This document shows, in pieces, positions 46,077 through 55,860 of a stretch of 64,000 nucleotides of DNA. Each line of letters begins with the position of its first letter. Positions within the stretch are counted from its first letter, which is position 1. The notes under the pieces were generated by a model, which made no database searches, had not been told where the DNA came from, and saw only the letters and a list, made by a program, of their open reading frames with translations. Location of the stretch: positions 372,001 to 436,000 of the forward strand of contig OMWX01000002.1 in assembly GCA_900314875.1 (NCBI GenBank), in the 5' to 3' direction. Both the position numbers and the translations under genes were made by a program. The DNA comes from an uncultured Actinomycetes bacterium. Lineage in GTDB: Bacteria > Actinomycetota > Actinomycetes > Actinomycetales > Bifidobacteriaceae.

Positions 46077-47291
46077 GTGAAAAACATTATTGCGGAAAAT
46101 AAAACCGGTTTCGCTTCAAACGAAAACAATGAAGAAAACGATTCGCCCGGACCGCTTAACGTGGGCATAATCAGTCCGTATTCTTTCGAAACTGCGGGCG
46201 GCGTTCAATTTCATATTCGAGATTATGCAGAAGAACTTATTTCTCGGGGTCACAGCGTAAAAGTTCTGGCTCCCGGAAAACTTGCGGCAGAAACTCCCGA
46301 TTTTGTAGAAACTGCGGGTTCAAGCATTTCCGTTCATTACAACGGTTCTGTGGCAAATCTTTCAGGTTTCGGATTTTCAGGCAGCCGCGCGCGCAAATGG
46401 ATAAAACAAAATGATTTCGACATTGTTCATCTTCATGAGCCGGGAGTCCCGTCTTTGTCGCATAAAGCCTTATTTCCCGGTTTTAATCCTTGTCCGTTTG
46501 TAGCTACATTTCATGCCGCTTTCGATGAATATCCGACAACTTTGAAAATTGCAGAAGGCTATCTGAGAATGAGTCTGGAAAAACTTTCTGCCGCTATCTG
46601 CGTTTCGCCGGCTGCTGCGGAAACCTCATCGCGATATCTTCCCAAAGACTTGCCTGTAAGCATTATTCCCAACGGGATAAAATACGATACTTTCGCGAAA
46701 GCAAAATCCTGCTGCGAATGGAAAGGAACGCCGGATTCTCCTACAGTGGGATTTTTGGGAAGAATGGGCGAGCCGAGAAAAGGCTTCGAAATTTTCGCCC
46801 GCGCGGCGCAAAAAGTGACAAAACGCTTTCCGAATGCGCGTTTTCTGTGCGCCGGTTCGGGCGAAGAGCAGGCAAAAAAAATTCTGGCTTCGCTCAATGA
46901 AAACGCTCGCTCAAAATTTGAATTTTTGGGAAGAATCAGCGACAGCGACAAAGCAAAATTTTATTCTTCGCTGTCTGCTTATATTGCGCCGCAAACCGGG
47001 GGAGAAAGTTTCGGAATCGTTCTTGCGGAAGCTATGAGCGCCGGCTGCCCCGTTATTGCTTCCGACATTCGCGCTTTCGCGGATTTAAGCGAAAACGGAC
47101 AATGCGCTCAACTGTTCAAATCCGGCTCCTCGAACGATTTGGCAGACAAGATTATCATGCTGCTGTCAGATGAAAACAAACAGGAAGCTTTAAAAAACAA
47201 AGGCGCCGAATATTCAAAGCGTTTTGACTGGAGAATAATATCGGAAGAAATTGTGCAGATATATCGGTCAATCTTGCTTAAATCTCAATAG
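46077..47291 (+). CDS. pimA: Phosphatidylinositol alpha-mannosyltransferase (GT4)
   Basis: GT-B glycosyltransferase that transfers mannose from GDP-mannose to phosphatidylinositol on the cytoplasmic face. 404 aa. The N-terminal domain has SPYSFETAGGVQFHIRDYAEELISRGH; the C-terminal domain has GRMGEPRKGFEIFARAA and the nucleotide-sugar motif ESFGIVLAEAMSAGCPVIASD (E-x7-E). GTG 46077 with GGGGAT upstream is preferred; a TTG at 46029 inside the preceding gene would add 16 residues. The context with the PIP synthase and acyltransferase supports PimA over other GT4 enzymes. Confidence 0.9.
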   Translation: MKNIIAENKTGFASNENNEENDSPGPLNVGIISPYSFETAGGVQFHIRDYAEELISRGHSVKVLAPGKLAAETPDFVETAGSSISVHYNGSVANLSGFGFSGSRARKWIKQNDFDIVHLHEPGVPSLSHKALFPGFNPCPFVATFHAAFDEYPTTLKIAEGYLRMSLEKLSAAICVSPAAAETSSRYLPKDLPVSIIPNGIKYDTFAKAKSCCEWKGTPDSPTVGFLGRMGEPRKGFEIFARAAQKVTKRFPNARFLCAGSGEEQAKKILASLNENARSKFEFLGRISDSDKAKFYSSLSAYIAPQTGGESFGIVLAEAMSAGCPVIASDIRAFADLSENGQCAQLFKSGSSNDLADKIIMLLSDENKQEALKNKGAEYSKRFDWRIISEEIVQIYRSILLKSQ

Positions 47292-47339
47292 ATTTTCATA
47301 ACAAATCCATATAAAAAATCAACAGAGAGTGAGGATATT

Positions 47340-48257
47340 ATGAATAAATCAATATTGGGCGCGCCCGCAAAATGTTTTTTCACGCTTGTCTCGTTATGCA
47401 TTGCAGGCATTATCGTCGGATCATTTTGCGATTTTCGAATAAACGAGCTGCTTGAGAATAAAACTGATACCGGCAAATTTTATGCCACATGGATGTTTTG
47501 CGTTTCATACTGTTTTTACCCGGCAGCCGGAACATGTCTTTACAAAGGTTTGAAAGCAAAAGGAAAACATTTCGATTCTCTTGCAAAATCGCTTCTGATG
47601 CTCTCAATCGCGCTGGCTGCGTATTTGTCTGAAATGAGCATGGGTTCCGATTTGCGCCAGGCCTTGTCTTATAAAACCGGTGAATCTTCCTTCTGGCTGT
47701 ACGCCGCAAGCCTGGTTTTCTGGATTTTGTTTTATTCGTGGATACCGTTTGTTCTCAACAAAATGCTTGACGAAAAAAATGCAGACAGACTTATTGCGGC
47801 CGGCGCGGCAATCATAATTGCGGGAATTTTGGCTCAGGGAGCAAACGAAGTGCTCAAACAGTTAGGATCCCGTCCCAGATACAAGTACCTTATCACGCTT
47901 GATGATCCCATTTCAGAATACAGAAACTGGTGGCAGATAGTTCCGGGCTATGCAAAAAAGAACGATTATTTCAAAAGCTGGCCCAGCGGTCACACGACTG
48001 CGGCAATGATGATATTTTTCCTGCCGGCACTTTCTGATCTGCTTAAACGAAAAAGCGTGCGCAGAAATATGTTCTGTTTCGCGTTTGCCTGCCTGTACCT
48101 GATCGTATGCGGGTACAACAGAATTCACATGACAAATCATTTTTTGTCAGACGTATGTTTTGCCGCATTGATAACTTATATGCTGCACTGCTTCGTATGG
48201 ACTGTTTTTGAGAAAGCGGCTCAAAGAAACAAACTCGTTTCGGAAATCGCAGAATAA
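47340..48257 (+). CDS. PAP2-superfamily membrane phosphatase
   Basis: Integral membrane phosphatase of 305 aa with about seven hydrophobic helices. The three phosphatase motifs are seen as QLGSRPRYKYL (RP of motif 1), KSWPSGHTTA (motif 2, PSGH) and NRIHMTNHFLSD (motif 3, with His and Asp). By position after pimA it may act on phosphatidylglycerol phosphate, phosphatidic acid or a lipid-carrier diphosphate; the substrate cannot be told. GAGG lies upstream of the ATG. Confidence 0.87.
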   Translation: MNKSILGAPAKCFFTLVSLCIAGIIVGSFCDFRINELLENKTDTGKFYATWMFCVSYCFYPAAGTCLYKGLKAKGKHFDSLAKSLLMLSIALAAYLSEMSMGSDLRQALSYKTGESSFWLYAASLVFWILFYSWIPFVLNKMLDEKNADRLIAAGAAIIIAGILAQGANEVLKQLGSRPRYKYLITLDDPISEYRNWWQIVPGYAKKNDYFKSWPSGHTTAAMMIFFLPALSDLLKRKSVRRNMFCFAFACLYLIVCGYNRIHMTNHFLSDVCFAALITYMLHCFVWTVFEKAAQRNKLVSEIAE

Positions 48258-48281
48258 ACAGACAGAAACGGCACAACAGCT

Positions 48282-48328
48282 GCCCGGAAGCGCTTTTCAG
48301 ACCTGCAGGTCGCCGGGCGGTTTATAAT
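48282..48328 (+). promoter_or_regulatory. Nested palindrome and -10 box upstream of yebC
   Basis: GCCCGG (48282-48287) pairs with CCGGGC (48313-48318); the perfect palindrome ACCTGCAGGT (48301-48310) lies inside the loop. TATAAT (48323-48328) follows at once and is a good -10 box for yebC, whose ATG is 38 bp further on. The hairpin may end the PAP2 transcript or regulate yebC. Confidence 0.45.
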
Positions 48329-48366
48329 ATAAAGAAACGACTGTTTTAAATCGAGTCAGGAGCGTT

Positions 48367-49122
48367 ATGTCAGGTCATTCCAAGTGGGCCACAACCAAAA
48401 ACAAGAAAGCGGCCATCGACGCCAAGCGCGGAAAGCTGTTTGCCAAGCTTATTAAAAATATTGAAATCGCAGCTCGCACCGGCGGCGGAGATCCTAACGG
48501 AAACCCGACTTTGTACGATGCGATTGTCAAAGCAAAAAAGGCTTCATGCCCGATTGACAACATTAATCGAGCAGTCAAGCGCGGATCCGGAGAAGAAGCC
48601 GGCGGCGCAGATTACGAGGAAATTGTTTATGAGGGCTACGCTCCGGGCGGAGTCGGTCTGATTATTAAGTGTCTTACAGACAATCGCAACAGAGCTGCGG
48701 CCGATGTTCGCTCTACGTTGTCAAAAGGCGGCGGTTCTTTGGCTTCAAACGGTTCTGTAAGCTTCAATTTCACTCGCAAAGGACAGATTATCGTCCCCGC
48801 CGAAGGAGCAGATTACGACAAGGTTTTCGAAGTCGCAGCGGAAGCAGGGGCTGAAGACGTTTCTGACGATGAGGAAGTTTACACGGTAACTACCGAGCCT
48901 TCTGAGCTTGTATCGGTTCGTTCTGCTCTGCAGGAAGCCGGCATTGAATACGATTCTGCCGAAACGGCTTTGATTCCCGGAACCGAAATCGAACTTGATC
49001 TCGAGGGTGCTCGCAAGGTGGAGAAGCTTATCGATACGCTTGACGATTTGGACGACGTTCAGAATATTTATTCAAACTGGACGGCTTCCGAGGAAGTCAT
49101 GAAGCAACTTGCAGCGGAGTAA
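48367..49122 (+). CDS. yebC: YebC/PmpR-family protein
   Basis: YebC-family protein, 251 aa. The family was first described as a transcriptional regulator, and recent work assigns it to relief of ribosome stalling at proline stretches. The highly conserved start [16 protein letters not shown] and the blocks [10 protein letters not shown] and [21 protein letters not shown] are diagnostic. AGGAG lies 5 nt before the ATG. It heads the yebC-ruvC-ruvA-ruvB run; the ruvC start codon is 6 bp beyond its stop. Confidence 0.96.
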   Translation: MSGHSKWATTKNKKAAIDAKRGKLFAKLIKNIEIAARTGGGDPNGNPTLYDAIVKAKKASCPIDNINRAVKRGSGEEAGGADYEEIVYEGYAPGGVGLIIKCLTDNRNRAAADVRSTLSKGGGSLASNGSVSFNFTRKGQIIVPAEGADYDKVFEVAAEAGAEDVSDDEEVYTVTTEPSELVSVRSALQEAGIEYDSAETALIPGTEIELDLEGARKVEKLIDTLDDLDDVQNIYSNWTASEEVMKQLAAE

Positions 49123-49128
49123 TCATAA

Positions 49129-49710
49129 GTGATTATCTGCGGAGTCGATCCCGGTCTTACAAGATGCGGGTTCGCAGTTATTGAAGCCGGCAAATCTCGT
49201 CGGCTTCAATTTTTACATGTTGACGTTATAAGATCTTCTCCGAATATTTCGCAGGACAGACGTCTTCTGAAAATTTATGAAGGGTTGTGCGAAAAGCTGG
49301 ATCATTTCGCGCCGGATGTCGTGAGCATAGAGCGTGTTTTCTGCCAGTCAAACCGTTCTACCGTTTTAGGCACTGCTCAAGTTGCCGGTCTTGCAATGGT
49401 CGCAGCTGCCGCAAGGACGATTCCGGTTGCGTTGCATACTCCTACCGAAGCCAAACGGGCTGTTACGGGAAACGGGCTTGCAGATAAAAAACAAGTTGAA
49501 GCGATGGTCGCAAAAATATTGAATCTCGACACGATTCCTACTCCGGCAGACGCAGCCGATGCGCTGGCGCTTGCAATATGCCACAGTCTGCGCCCGCAAG
49601 GAGCAATCGAAGGGGGAGAACGCGAACAGCATCTTACTGCCGCTCAGAAACGCTGGGCAGATGCCGCAAGAATTGCAAAAAAACAATACGGCAACAGACG
49701 AGACATGTGA
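49129..49710 (+). CDS. ruvC: Holliday junction resolvase RuvC
   Basis: Endonuclease that cleaves four-way junctions in recombination. D7 in [12 protein letters not shown] is the first catalytic acid; [13 protein letters not shown] provides the Glu, and [14 protein letters not shown] the C-terminal aspartates. 193 aa, a little longer than E. coli RuvC because of a polar tail. GTG start with GGAG at the end of yebC. A 153-bp gap with a LexA-like box separates it from ruvA. Confidence 0.96.
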   Translation: MIICGVDPGLTRCGFAVIEAGKSRRLQFLHVDVIRSSPNISQDRRLLKIYEGLCEKLDHFAPDVVSIERVFCQSNRSTVLGTAQVAGLAMVAAAARTIPVALHTPTEAKRAVTGNGLADKKQVEAMVAKILNLDTIPTPADAADALALAICHSLRPQGAIEGGEREQHLTAAQKRWADAARIAKKQYGNRRDM

Positions 49711-49798
49711 TTTCCGAAAAATACGGCAGAAAGACACAATGTTTGCTATTGCATGCAATCCGAACAAATATGCAGCCATGCGAAATATGTAGTATTAT

Positions 49799-49812
49799 CG
49801 AATAAAGGTTCG
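49799..49812. promoter_or_regulatory. LexA (SOS) box-like site upstream of ruvA
   Basis: CGAATAAAGGTTCG matches CGAAC-N4-GTTCG at 9 of 10 defined positions. It lies 52 bp before the ruvA ATG, in the ruvC-ruvA gap, and suggests separate SOS induction of ruvAB. Confidence 0.6.
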
Positions 49813-49863
49813 AATAAGGTTTTGTTTCCCGCAAACGGAACATAAACGTTAAAGGAGCGGATT

Positions 49864-50484
49864 ATGATTGCAACTCTTCGCGGCACCGTTCAGACTGTTT
49901 CTTCAGAACATGCAGTTATAGAGGTCGGCGGAGTCGGATATCTGGTCAGAATGACAGGAAAGGATATCGCAAAATTTTCTGCGGGACAGGAAATATTCGT
50001 ATTTACGCATTTGTCGGTTTCTCAGGATTCGATGACTCTGTACGGATTTTCGAATTTTGAAGAACAGAAAATATTTCTCAGCCTGCAAAAAGTTTCAGGC
50101 ATAGGACCGCGCGCAGCGCTTTCTATTGTTTCGGCTTTAAGCCCCGAACAGCTGTATGAAGCAATAACAAACAATGACATAAAAGTTTTGACAAAAGCTC
50201 CGGGAATCGGCAAAAAAGGGGCGCAGAAAATTATTTTGGAGCTTGCCGGTTCGATAGATTTTTCGCAAATCAATACAGAAAATTCTGCTGCAGCGAAGAA
50301 AATATCGTCTGCAGGATATGAAAATGTCGCACAGGGACTCGTTTCGCTGGGATGGAATATCAAAGATGCGGAACAGGCTGTAAGCATTGCTGCAAAAAAG
50401 ATGGGATTAAGCGAAGATTTTTCGCAATCGCAAGCTTCCGAAGTCTTAAGGCAGGCTTTGAAAAGCTTAGATAAAAAGCGATGA
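49864..50484 (+). CDS. ruvA: Holliday junction DNA helicase subunit RuvA
   Basis: Tetrameric junction-binding protein that loads RuvB. The OB-fold N-terminus shows MIATLRGTVQTV and VEVGGVGYLVRMT-like strands. Helix-hairpin-helix segments are VSGIGPRAALSIVSAL and APGIGKKGAQKIILEL. The flexible C-terminal domain contacts RuvB. 206 aa, AAAGGAGC upstream of the ATG. Confidence 0.96.
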   Translation: MIATLRGTVQTVSSEHAVIEVGGVGYLVRMTGKDIAKFSAGQEIFVFTHLSVSQDSMTLYGFSNFEEQKIFLSLQKVSGIGPRAALSIVSALSPEQLYEAITNNDIKVLTKAPGIGKKGAQKIILELAGSIDFSQINTENSAAAKKISSAGYENVAQGLVSLGWNIKDAEQAVSIAAKKMGLSEDFSQSQASEVLRQALKSLDKKR

Positions 50485-50519
50485 AAAGCGATTCATAAAC
50501 AGAACAGAGAGGAGGAGAC

Positions 50520-51602
50520 ATGAACGGCGATTTCGGCAGTTTGAATAACGCTGACAGGGAAGCAGACGAACGTTTATTGCGAGAAAAATCCTTGAAAATG
50601 GCTGATTCGAAGCATAACGACGAAGATCCTATAAGCGATGAAGAATTGCGCCCTCAGGCTTTGGACGATTTTATAGGGCAGCCCAGGCTTAAAGCGCAAA
50701 TGTCGCTTTTTCTTAAGGCTGCTCAGAAGAGAAATGTTCCTCCCGATCATATTCTTTTGGCAGGTCCTCCGGGATTAGGAAAAACCACATTGGCAATGAT
50801 TGTCGCGCATGAATTGAATGTTCCGATCAGAGTAACTTCGGGTCCGGCAATCTCGCACGCGGGGGACTTGGCTTCGATTTTAAGTTCGCTGGATGAAGGC
50901 GAAGTGCTTTTTATCGATGAAATTCACAGACTTCCTCGTCCCGCAGAAGAACTTATGTATATCGCGATGGAAGATTTTCGCGTGGATGTCATGGTCGGAA
51001 AAGGACCGGGTGCGACATCGATTCCGCTGTCTCTTCCCAGATTTACGGTTGTCGGCGCGACTACGAGGGAAGGAATGCTTCCGTCTCCGCTCAGAGCAAG
51101 ATTCGGTTTTACGGCACATTTGGATTATTATCCGACAGAAGAACTGAAACGATTAATACACCGTTCTTCTGATGTGCTTGACATAAAACTTTCCGATTCG
51201 GCAGCAGACGAATTGTCTTTAAGATCGAGAGGAACTCCGAGAATCGCAAACAGACTGCTTCGACGCGTGCGCGACTGGGCAGTTGTGCATGATTTAACCA
51301 AAGCCGGCAAAAAGACAGTTACGGATGCGCTGGATTTATATCAGATTGACACTCACGGATTGGACAGACTTGATATAGCGGTTTTGAATGCAATCGTAAA
51401 ACAGTTTTCGGGAGGGCCGGTGGGACTTTCGAATTTGGCAGCCATGGTCGGAGAAGAGGCTGAAACAGTAGAAACAGTCTGCGAACCGTATCTTGTTCGC
51501 GAAGGATTTCTTACGAGAACTCCCAGGGGACGCGTTGCGACAAAAAAAGCTTGGGAACATCTGGGGATAGAATGTCCTGAAGATGTCAAATCGCTGTTTT
51601 AA
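50520..51602 (+). CDS. ruvB: Holliday junction DNA helicase subunit RuvB
   Basis: AAA+ motor for branch migration. Walker [10 protein letters not shown], Walker [10 protein letters not shown], sensor [21 protein letters not shown] and a C-terminal winged helix ending [19 protein letters not shown]. 360 aa, with about 45 N-terminal residues before the conserved [18 protein letters not shown] lies before the ATG. It follows ruvA by 35 bp. Confidence 0.97.
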   Translation: MNGDFGSLNNADREADERLLREKSLKMADSKHNDEDPISDEELRPQALDDFIGQPRLKAQMSLFLKAAQKRNVPPDHILLAGPPGLGKTTLAMIVAHELNVPIRVTSGPAISHAGDLASILSSLDEGEVLFIDEIHRLPRPAEELMYIAMEDFRVDVMVGKGPGATSIPLSLPRFTVVGATTREGMLPSPLRARFGFTAHLDYYPTEELKRLIHRSSDVLDIKLSDSAADELSLRSRGTPRIANRLLRRVRDWAVVHDLTKAGKKTVTDALDLYQIDTHGLDRLDIAVLNAIVKQFSGGPVGLSNLAAMVGEEAETVETVCEPYLVREGFLTRTPRGRVATKKAWEHLGIECPEDVKSLF

Positions 51603-51651
51603 ACTCAATTTTATATGTTTAAATTTGCGTAAGTTTTAAGGAGTTGCGGAT

Positions 51652-52077
51652 ATGAACAGCATGTCGCTGATGCTGATTGCAATGATTTTAGCCATGTTTG
51701 TAATGACGTCTTTTTCGATGAAAAAACAGAAGAAGAACATGGAAGACGTGCGCGCTTGGCGTGAAAACCTTAAAGAAGGGGACGAAGTCGCCACGCATTC
51801 GGGTCTTTTGGGAAAAGTTGTTTCAATCGATATTCCGCACGAAGAAGTCATTATTGATTCTCAAGGATCGCTGAGCAAGTGGAGACTTGCCGCCATAACC
51901 GAGCCGCCGGTGCGTCCTTTGTACGCCGACGAACAGGACAGCAAAGAAGAACAGGACAACAACGGCGAACAATACAGCGAAAAAACCAAGCAGAATGCCG
52001 AACAAGAAAACGCTCGCAGCGATTCTGATTCGAAAACCGCAAAAGAATCCGAAGAAAAGAATTCAGAAGATCTTTAA
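51652..52077 (+). CDS. yajC: Preprotein translocase accessory subunit YajC, with acidic tail
   Basis: Small Sec-associated membrane protein, 141 aa. One N-terminal transmembrane helix (about 4-22) is followed by the conserved KKQKKNMEDVRAWRENLKEGDEVATHSGLLGKVV domain (to about 85; split here by memory of the family). The last 50 residues are Glu/Asp/Asn/Ser-rich and low complexity. AAGGAG lies upstream of the ATG. secD/secF are not adjacent. Confidence 0.93.
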   Translation: MNSMSLMLIAMILAMFVMTSFSMKKQKKNMEDVRAWRENLKEGDEVATHSGLLGKVVSIDIPHEEVIIDSQGSLSKWRLAAITEPPVRPLYADEQDSKEEQDNNGEQYSEKTKQNAEQENARSDSDSKTAKESEEKNSEDL

Positions 52078-52205
52078 ATCAAAAGCACAGACATAAGTCT
52101 GTTGCGATGCTTTGCGAATTTTCCTTGCAGACTCGTTTCTCCTTTCGCAAACTTCTTAAACGGACTTTTTACGGCGAAACAAAAACAGCAAAAGAGGCAA
52201 CTAAA

Positions 52206-53393
52206 ATGGATTTGTACGAATATCAGGCAAGAGAACTGCTTGCGGAAGAAAATATAAACGTTCCCGAAGCAATTTATGCCGCCGATGCCGGCGAGGTTTC
52301 TGCAGCAGCGGAAAAAATCGGATTTCCGTGCGTGATTAAAGCTCAATGCAAAACGGGACATCGCGGACAGGCCGGCGGCGTAAAGCTCGCCAAAGACAAT
52401 GCCGAAGCTGTCAAAAATGCTGAGAAAATACTTCCCATGACGATTCAGAACAAGCCTGTAAACGGAGTTTTGGTCACCGAAGCAAAAAACATTCTGCACG
52501 AGTATTATATTTCGATCTCAACTGATCGGCAGGCGCGCGATTATGTGCTTCTGGCCACCGCGCAAGGCGGAACAGAAGTTGAAGAAATAGCTGCAACGCA
52601 TCCTGAATACGTAAAAAGATTTCACATCAGTCTTCTTGAAGATTTCAATATTGAAAAAGCAAAAGAAATTTCGTCGCAGATCGGTTTCTATCATGCGCAA
52701 GTCGAAGAAGCTGCAGAGATTATCTTGAAAATGTGGAATGTGCTGCGAAAAAACGATGCTGCGCTTGTCGAAATTAATCCTCTTGCAAAAATACAAAACG
52801 GCGAAGATGAGAATTGCACTTCGCTTTGCGCTTTGGACGCAAAAATCACTTTGGACGACAATGCTGCTTTCAGACATCCGGAACGCGAAAAATTCCAAGA
52901 TCCGCTTGAAAAAAACACTCTTGAACAGAAAGCGAAAGAGAACGGTCTGCATTACGTGAAGCTTGACGGACAGGTAGGCGTTATCGGAAACGGCGCCGGA
53001 CTGGTTATGAGCTCTCTCGATGCGGTTGCGGGTTCGGCAGAAAAGCAGGGAACCGGCATAAAGCCCGCAAACTTTTTGGATATCGGCGGAGGAGCTTCGG
53101 CAGAAGCAATGGCCGAAAGTCTTTCAGTGGTTATTTCCGATCCTGAAGTAAAAAGCATTTTTATCAATATTTACGGAGGAATCACATCCTGCGAATCTGT
53201 TGCTCAAGGAATTCTTCAGGCTTTCGAAAGTCTGGAAACGGCTAAACCTCTTGTAGTCAGATTTGACGGAAATGCCGCAAAAGAGGGTCTGGAACTGCTT
53301 AAAAAGGCAGACAATCCCATGATCAGCGTCAAGCCGACTATGGAAGAAGCAGCAGCGCATGCTGCACAGATCGCCGCTGAATCAAGCCGTTAA
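52206..53393 (+). CDS. sucC: Succinate-CoA ligase (ADP-forming) subunit beta
   Basis: Beta subunit of succinyl-CoA synthetase, binding nucleotide and succinate. The ATP-grasp N-terminus is MDLYEYQARELLAEENI; KAQCKTGHRGQAGGVKLA, LVEINPLA and GNGAGLVMSSLDAV are family blocks, and FINIYGGITSCE-type residues lie near the active site. 395 aa from the ATG at 52206, which has AGAGG upstream; the frame is open 33 codons further up without support. It is followed by sucD after 24 bp. Confidence 0.95.
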   Translation: MDLYEYQARELLAEENINVPEAIYAADAGEVSAAAEKIGFPCVIKAQCKTGHRGQAGGVKLAKDNAEAVKNAEKILPMTIQNKPVNGVLVTEAKNILHEYYISISTDRQARDYVLLATAQGGTEVEEIAATHPEYVKRFHISLLEDFNIEKAKEISSQIGFYHAQVEEAAEIILKMWNVLRKNDAALVEINPLAKIQNGEDENCTSLCALDAKITLDDNAAFRHPEREKFQDPLEKNTLEQKAKENGLHYVKLDGQVGVIGNGAGLVMSSLDAVAGSAEKQGTGIKPANFLDIGGGASAEAMAESLSVVISDPEVKSIFINIYGGITSCESVAQGILQAFESLETAKPLVVRFDGNAAKEGLELLKKADNPMISVKPTMEEAAAHAAQIAAESSR

Positions 53394-53417
53394 GCGAATC
53401 ATTAAAGAGGAGATAAA

Positions 53418-54344
53418 ATGAGTGTTTTTGTCGATAAAAATTCGCCGGTAATCGTTCAGGGAATAACCGGGCATCAAGGCATGGTTCACACTTTGCGAAT
53501 GCTTAATGCCGGAACTGACATCAGAGGAGGAGTGAACCCGAAGAAAGCCGGACAGACCGTAGATTTTAAGCTTGAGGACGGTTCAGTAAAATCAATTCCT
53601 GTTTTCGCAAACTGCGAAGAAGCTGTTAAAGCCGTAAATGCGCAAGTCTCCGTCATTTTTGTGCCTCCGCGTTTCGCAAAATCGGCAATGACCGAAGCAA
53701 TTGACGCAAATATAAGAACAGTTGTCTGCATTACAGAGGGAATACCGGTAGCAGATACGATGTACTGCGTTCAGCTCGCGCAAAAAAACGGCACAAGACT
53801 TATAGGTCCGAATTGCCCGGGACTTGCAACATTCGCAAAACCGTCTGATGACGGATATCGCGGTCACAATTTGGGAATAATTCCGGACAATATTTCTTCA
53901 TACGGTCCTGTCGGGCTTGTATCCAAATCAGGCACGCTTACTTATCAGCTGATGGAAGAACTGTCCGATATAGGTTTTACGGCTGCCGTCGGCGTGGGCG
54001 GAGATCCGGTCGCGGGAACCTCGCTGCTTGAAGCGGTTAAGATTTACGATCGAGATCCGGAAACCAAATTAATCGTCATGATCGGCGAAATCGGCGGAAA
54101 TGCCGAGCAGGAAGCTGCTCATTGGATTAAAGAAAACGGCACTAAGCCTGTTGTGGCTTATATCGCGGGATTTACCGCGCCCGAAGGAAAACAGATGGGA
54201 CATGCGGGAGCAATTATTTCAGGAGGAAAAGGCACCGCAAAAGACAAAAAAGAAGCATTGGAAGCAGTCGGAATCAAAGTGGGAAGCACGCCTGCAGAAG
54301 CGGCAGCTTATGCCCGCGAAATCATTTCCGGTTTGAATCTGTAG
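53418..54344 (+). CDS. sucD: Succinate-CoA ligase (ADP-forming) subunit alpha
   Basis: Alpha subunit carrying the phosphohistidine and CoA site. The N-terminal [15 protein letters not shown] and GGVNPKKAG bind CoA. The phosphorylated His is H262 in [18 protein letters not shown]. 308 aa, GAGGAGA before the ATG. In an organism with an incomplete TCA cycle it likely supplies succinyl-CoA or runs in reverse (inference). The next gene starts 5 bp after its stop. Confidence 0.96.
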   Translation: MSVFVDKNSPVIVQGITGHQGMVHTLRMLNAGTDIRGGVNPKKAGQTVDFKLEDGSVKSIPVFANCEEAVKAVNAQVSVIFVPPRFAKSAMTEAIDANIRTVVCITEGIPVADTMYCVQLAQKNGTRLIGPNCPGLATFAKPSDDGYRGHNLGIIPDNISSYGPVGLVSKSGTLTYQLMEELSDIGFTAAVGVGGDPVAGTSLLEAVKIYDRDPETKLIVMIGEIGGNAEQEAAHWIKENGTKPVVAYIAGFTAPEGKQMGHAGAIISGGKGTAKDKKEALEAVGIKVGSTPAEAAAYAREIISGLNL

Positions 54345-54349
54345 GTTTT

Positions 54350-55801
54350 ATGAAAAAAATTGAGACGATCGGTTTACACGGGCGAAGCCTGATTTGCGGC
54401 TTATGGATTTCAGTCGCTTCGATGGTTTTGTATGCCGTCCCAGCCGCAGTTTTTGCCGCGTCGCTTCTTTATACCGTGTCCGTGAATTCGTCTTCTGCAA
54501 ATCCTTCGCCGGTTTTTGGTTCGATAACGGGCGCAATGATTTTTATGCCTCAGGGCATAGGTTTCGAACACGAGTCGCTCAGGCTTACAATCACGCCGCT
54601 TTTGCTGACTTTTTTAATGATTTTGTCAATTAAAACAATTGCGCGCAAAAATGAAATGAACCGCGTTTCCTTCTGCGCGGGACTTGCGGCATGGATCAGC
54701 GAAACTTTCTTTGCCGTATCGGCAGCGCCTTTGAAAATAATTGATTCAAATGCATCCGTTTTATGGAAAGCAGCTTTGATTTTTTGTCTGGGATTTTTTT
54801 CGGCAAAAATTTCAGACCGCAGAAAAGACAAAAGCAAAATATCGCTTTATATTAAGATTCTTGCCAAAATACAGCAGAATACAAACAGAAATTTAAGAAG
54901 AGCAATTCAATACGGAATGCGCATCTGCACTGCCGTAATTGCTGTCTACATTCTCGCAGGCACAATAACCGCAGCCGTGTGGATATTCAAAGGATTGCCC
55001 GATGCCGCAGATATCTGCGACAAAATAAACATGCCTGTTCCTGTCAGACTGTTTGCTTTTGCCGTCGGATTATTCTGGTTTCCCGTTTATTCCGTTTGGG
55101 CAATTTCATGGATTTCAGGCGCGGGTTTTTCAATCGGAACAGCGGGGAGCTTCACATTATGGAGCTCGAATGCCGACGGTCTTCCGCTCGTTCCGGCATT
55201 CGCAATTTTGCCTTCTTCAGTTGAAAACCCAGTTTTGCGGCAGTTTTTAATGCTTTTGCCCGCTGCGGCAGCTTTTATTATCGGACTGTATATTCTAGTT
55301 TCGCCAAAGCATTATGATATTTTCCGTTTCTCGGGAAGACCGAAACCCGAGCTTAATTTCCGCTCGCTTTTCAAAGAATTCGGATATCCTTTTATGGCAG
55401 TATGTTTCGGCGCAGTTCTTGCGGTTCTGTTCTGCGCTCTGTTCTGCTGGATTTCTTACGGCTCGATCGGACAGAACAATTTCCGAAGCGTCGGAGCAGC
55501 GCCGTCCGAAGCCGTGAAAATGATCGGAAAAGCGGTAAGCAGAGGACTGTTCGGCGCTTGGATTTTCACAGCCGCAGCATCTTATGTCTTTTATCTTGTC
55601 AGCGAGAAAAAATCCGATTCAGAAAAAACCGGTTTCAAAAAACAAGAACATAAAGAAATAGACTTTATTGCCGAATCTGCCGAAAAACCTGATCATTCAA
55701 AAAAAGATCCGAAACAGAAAAAAATTCCGAGAAAAGCTTCATCTGCCGATTGCAAAGCGGTTAAAAATAAAACCGTTCAAAGGAGTCAGACAGAAAATTG
55801 A
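54350..55801 (+). CDS. Polytopic membrane protein, PerM/DUF6350-like
   Basis: Integral membrane protein of 483 aa with about nine to ten hydrophobic segments and a basic C-terminal tail (about 420-483). I do not find a catalytic motif. The segment AVGLFWFPVYSVWAISWISGAGFSIGTAGSF and WSSNADGLPLVPAFAILPSS match the actinobacterial DUF6350 / PerM family. Position between sucCD and purH is the same as for PerM homologues in mycobacteria and Streptomyces. PerM is implicated in cell division and persistence there. The start lies 5 bp after sucD, implying co-transcription. Confidence 0.75.
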   Translation: MKKIETIGLHGRSLICGLWISVASMVLYAVPAAVFAASLLYTVSVNSSSANPSPVFGSITGAMIFMPQGIGFEHESLRLTITPLLLTFLMILSIKTIARKNEMNRVSFCAGLAAWISETFFAVSAAPLKIIDSNASVLWKAALIFCLGFFSAKISDRRKDKSKISLYIKILAKIQQNTNRNLRRAIQYGMRICTAVIAVYILAGTITAAVWIFKGLPDAADICDKINMPVPVRLFAFAVGLFWFPVYSVWAISWISGAGFSIGTAGSFTLWSSNADGLPLVPAFAILPSSVENPVLRQFLMLLPAAAAFIIGLYILVSPKHYDIFRFSGRPKPELNFRSLFKEFGYPFMAVCFGAVLAVLFCALFCWISYGSIGQNNFRSVGAAPSEAVKMIGKAVSRGLFGAWIFTAAASYVFYLVSEKKSDSEKTGFKKQEHKEIDFIAESAEKPDHSKKDPKQKKIPRKASSADCKAVKNKTVQRSQTEN

Positions 55802-55860
55802 CGGCAGAAAATCAAATAACTGCATAAGATTTCAAAAAAACAAAAGAAAGGATCAAAAAT

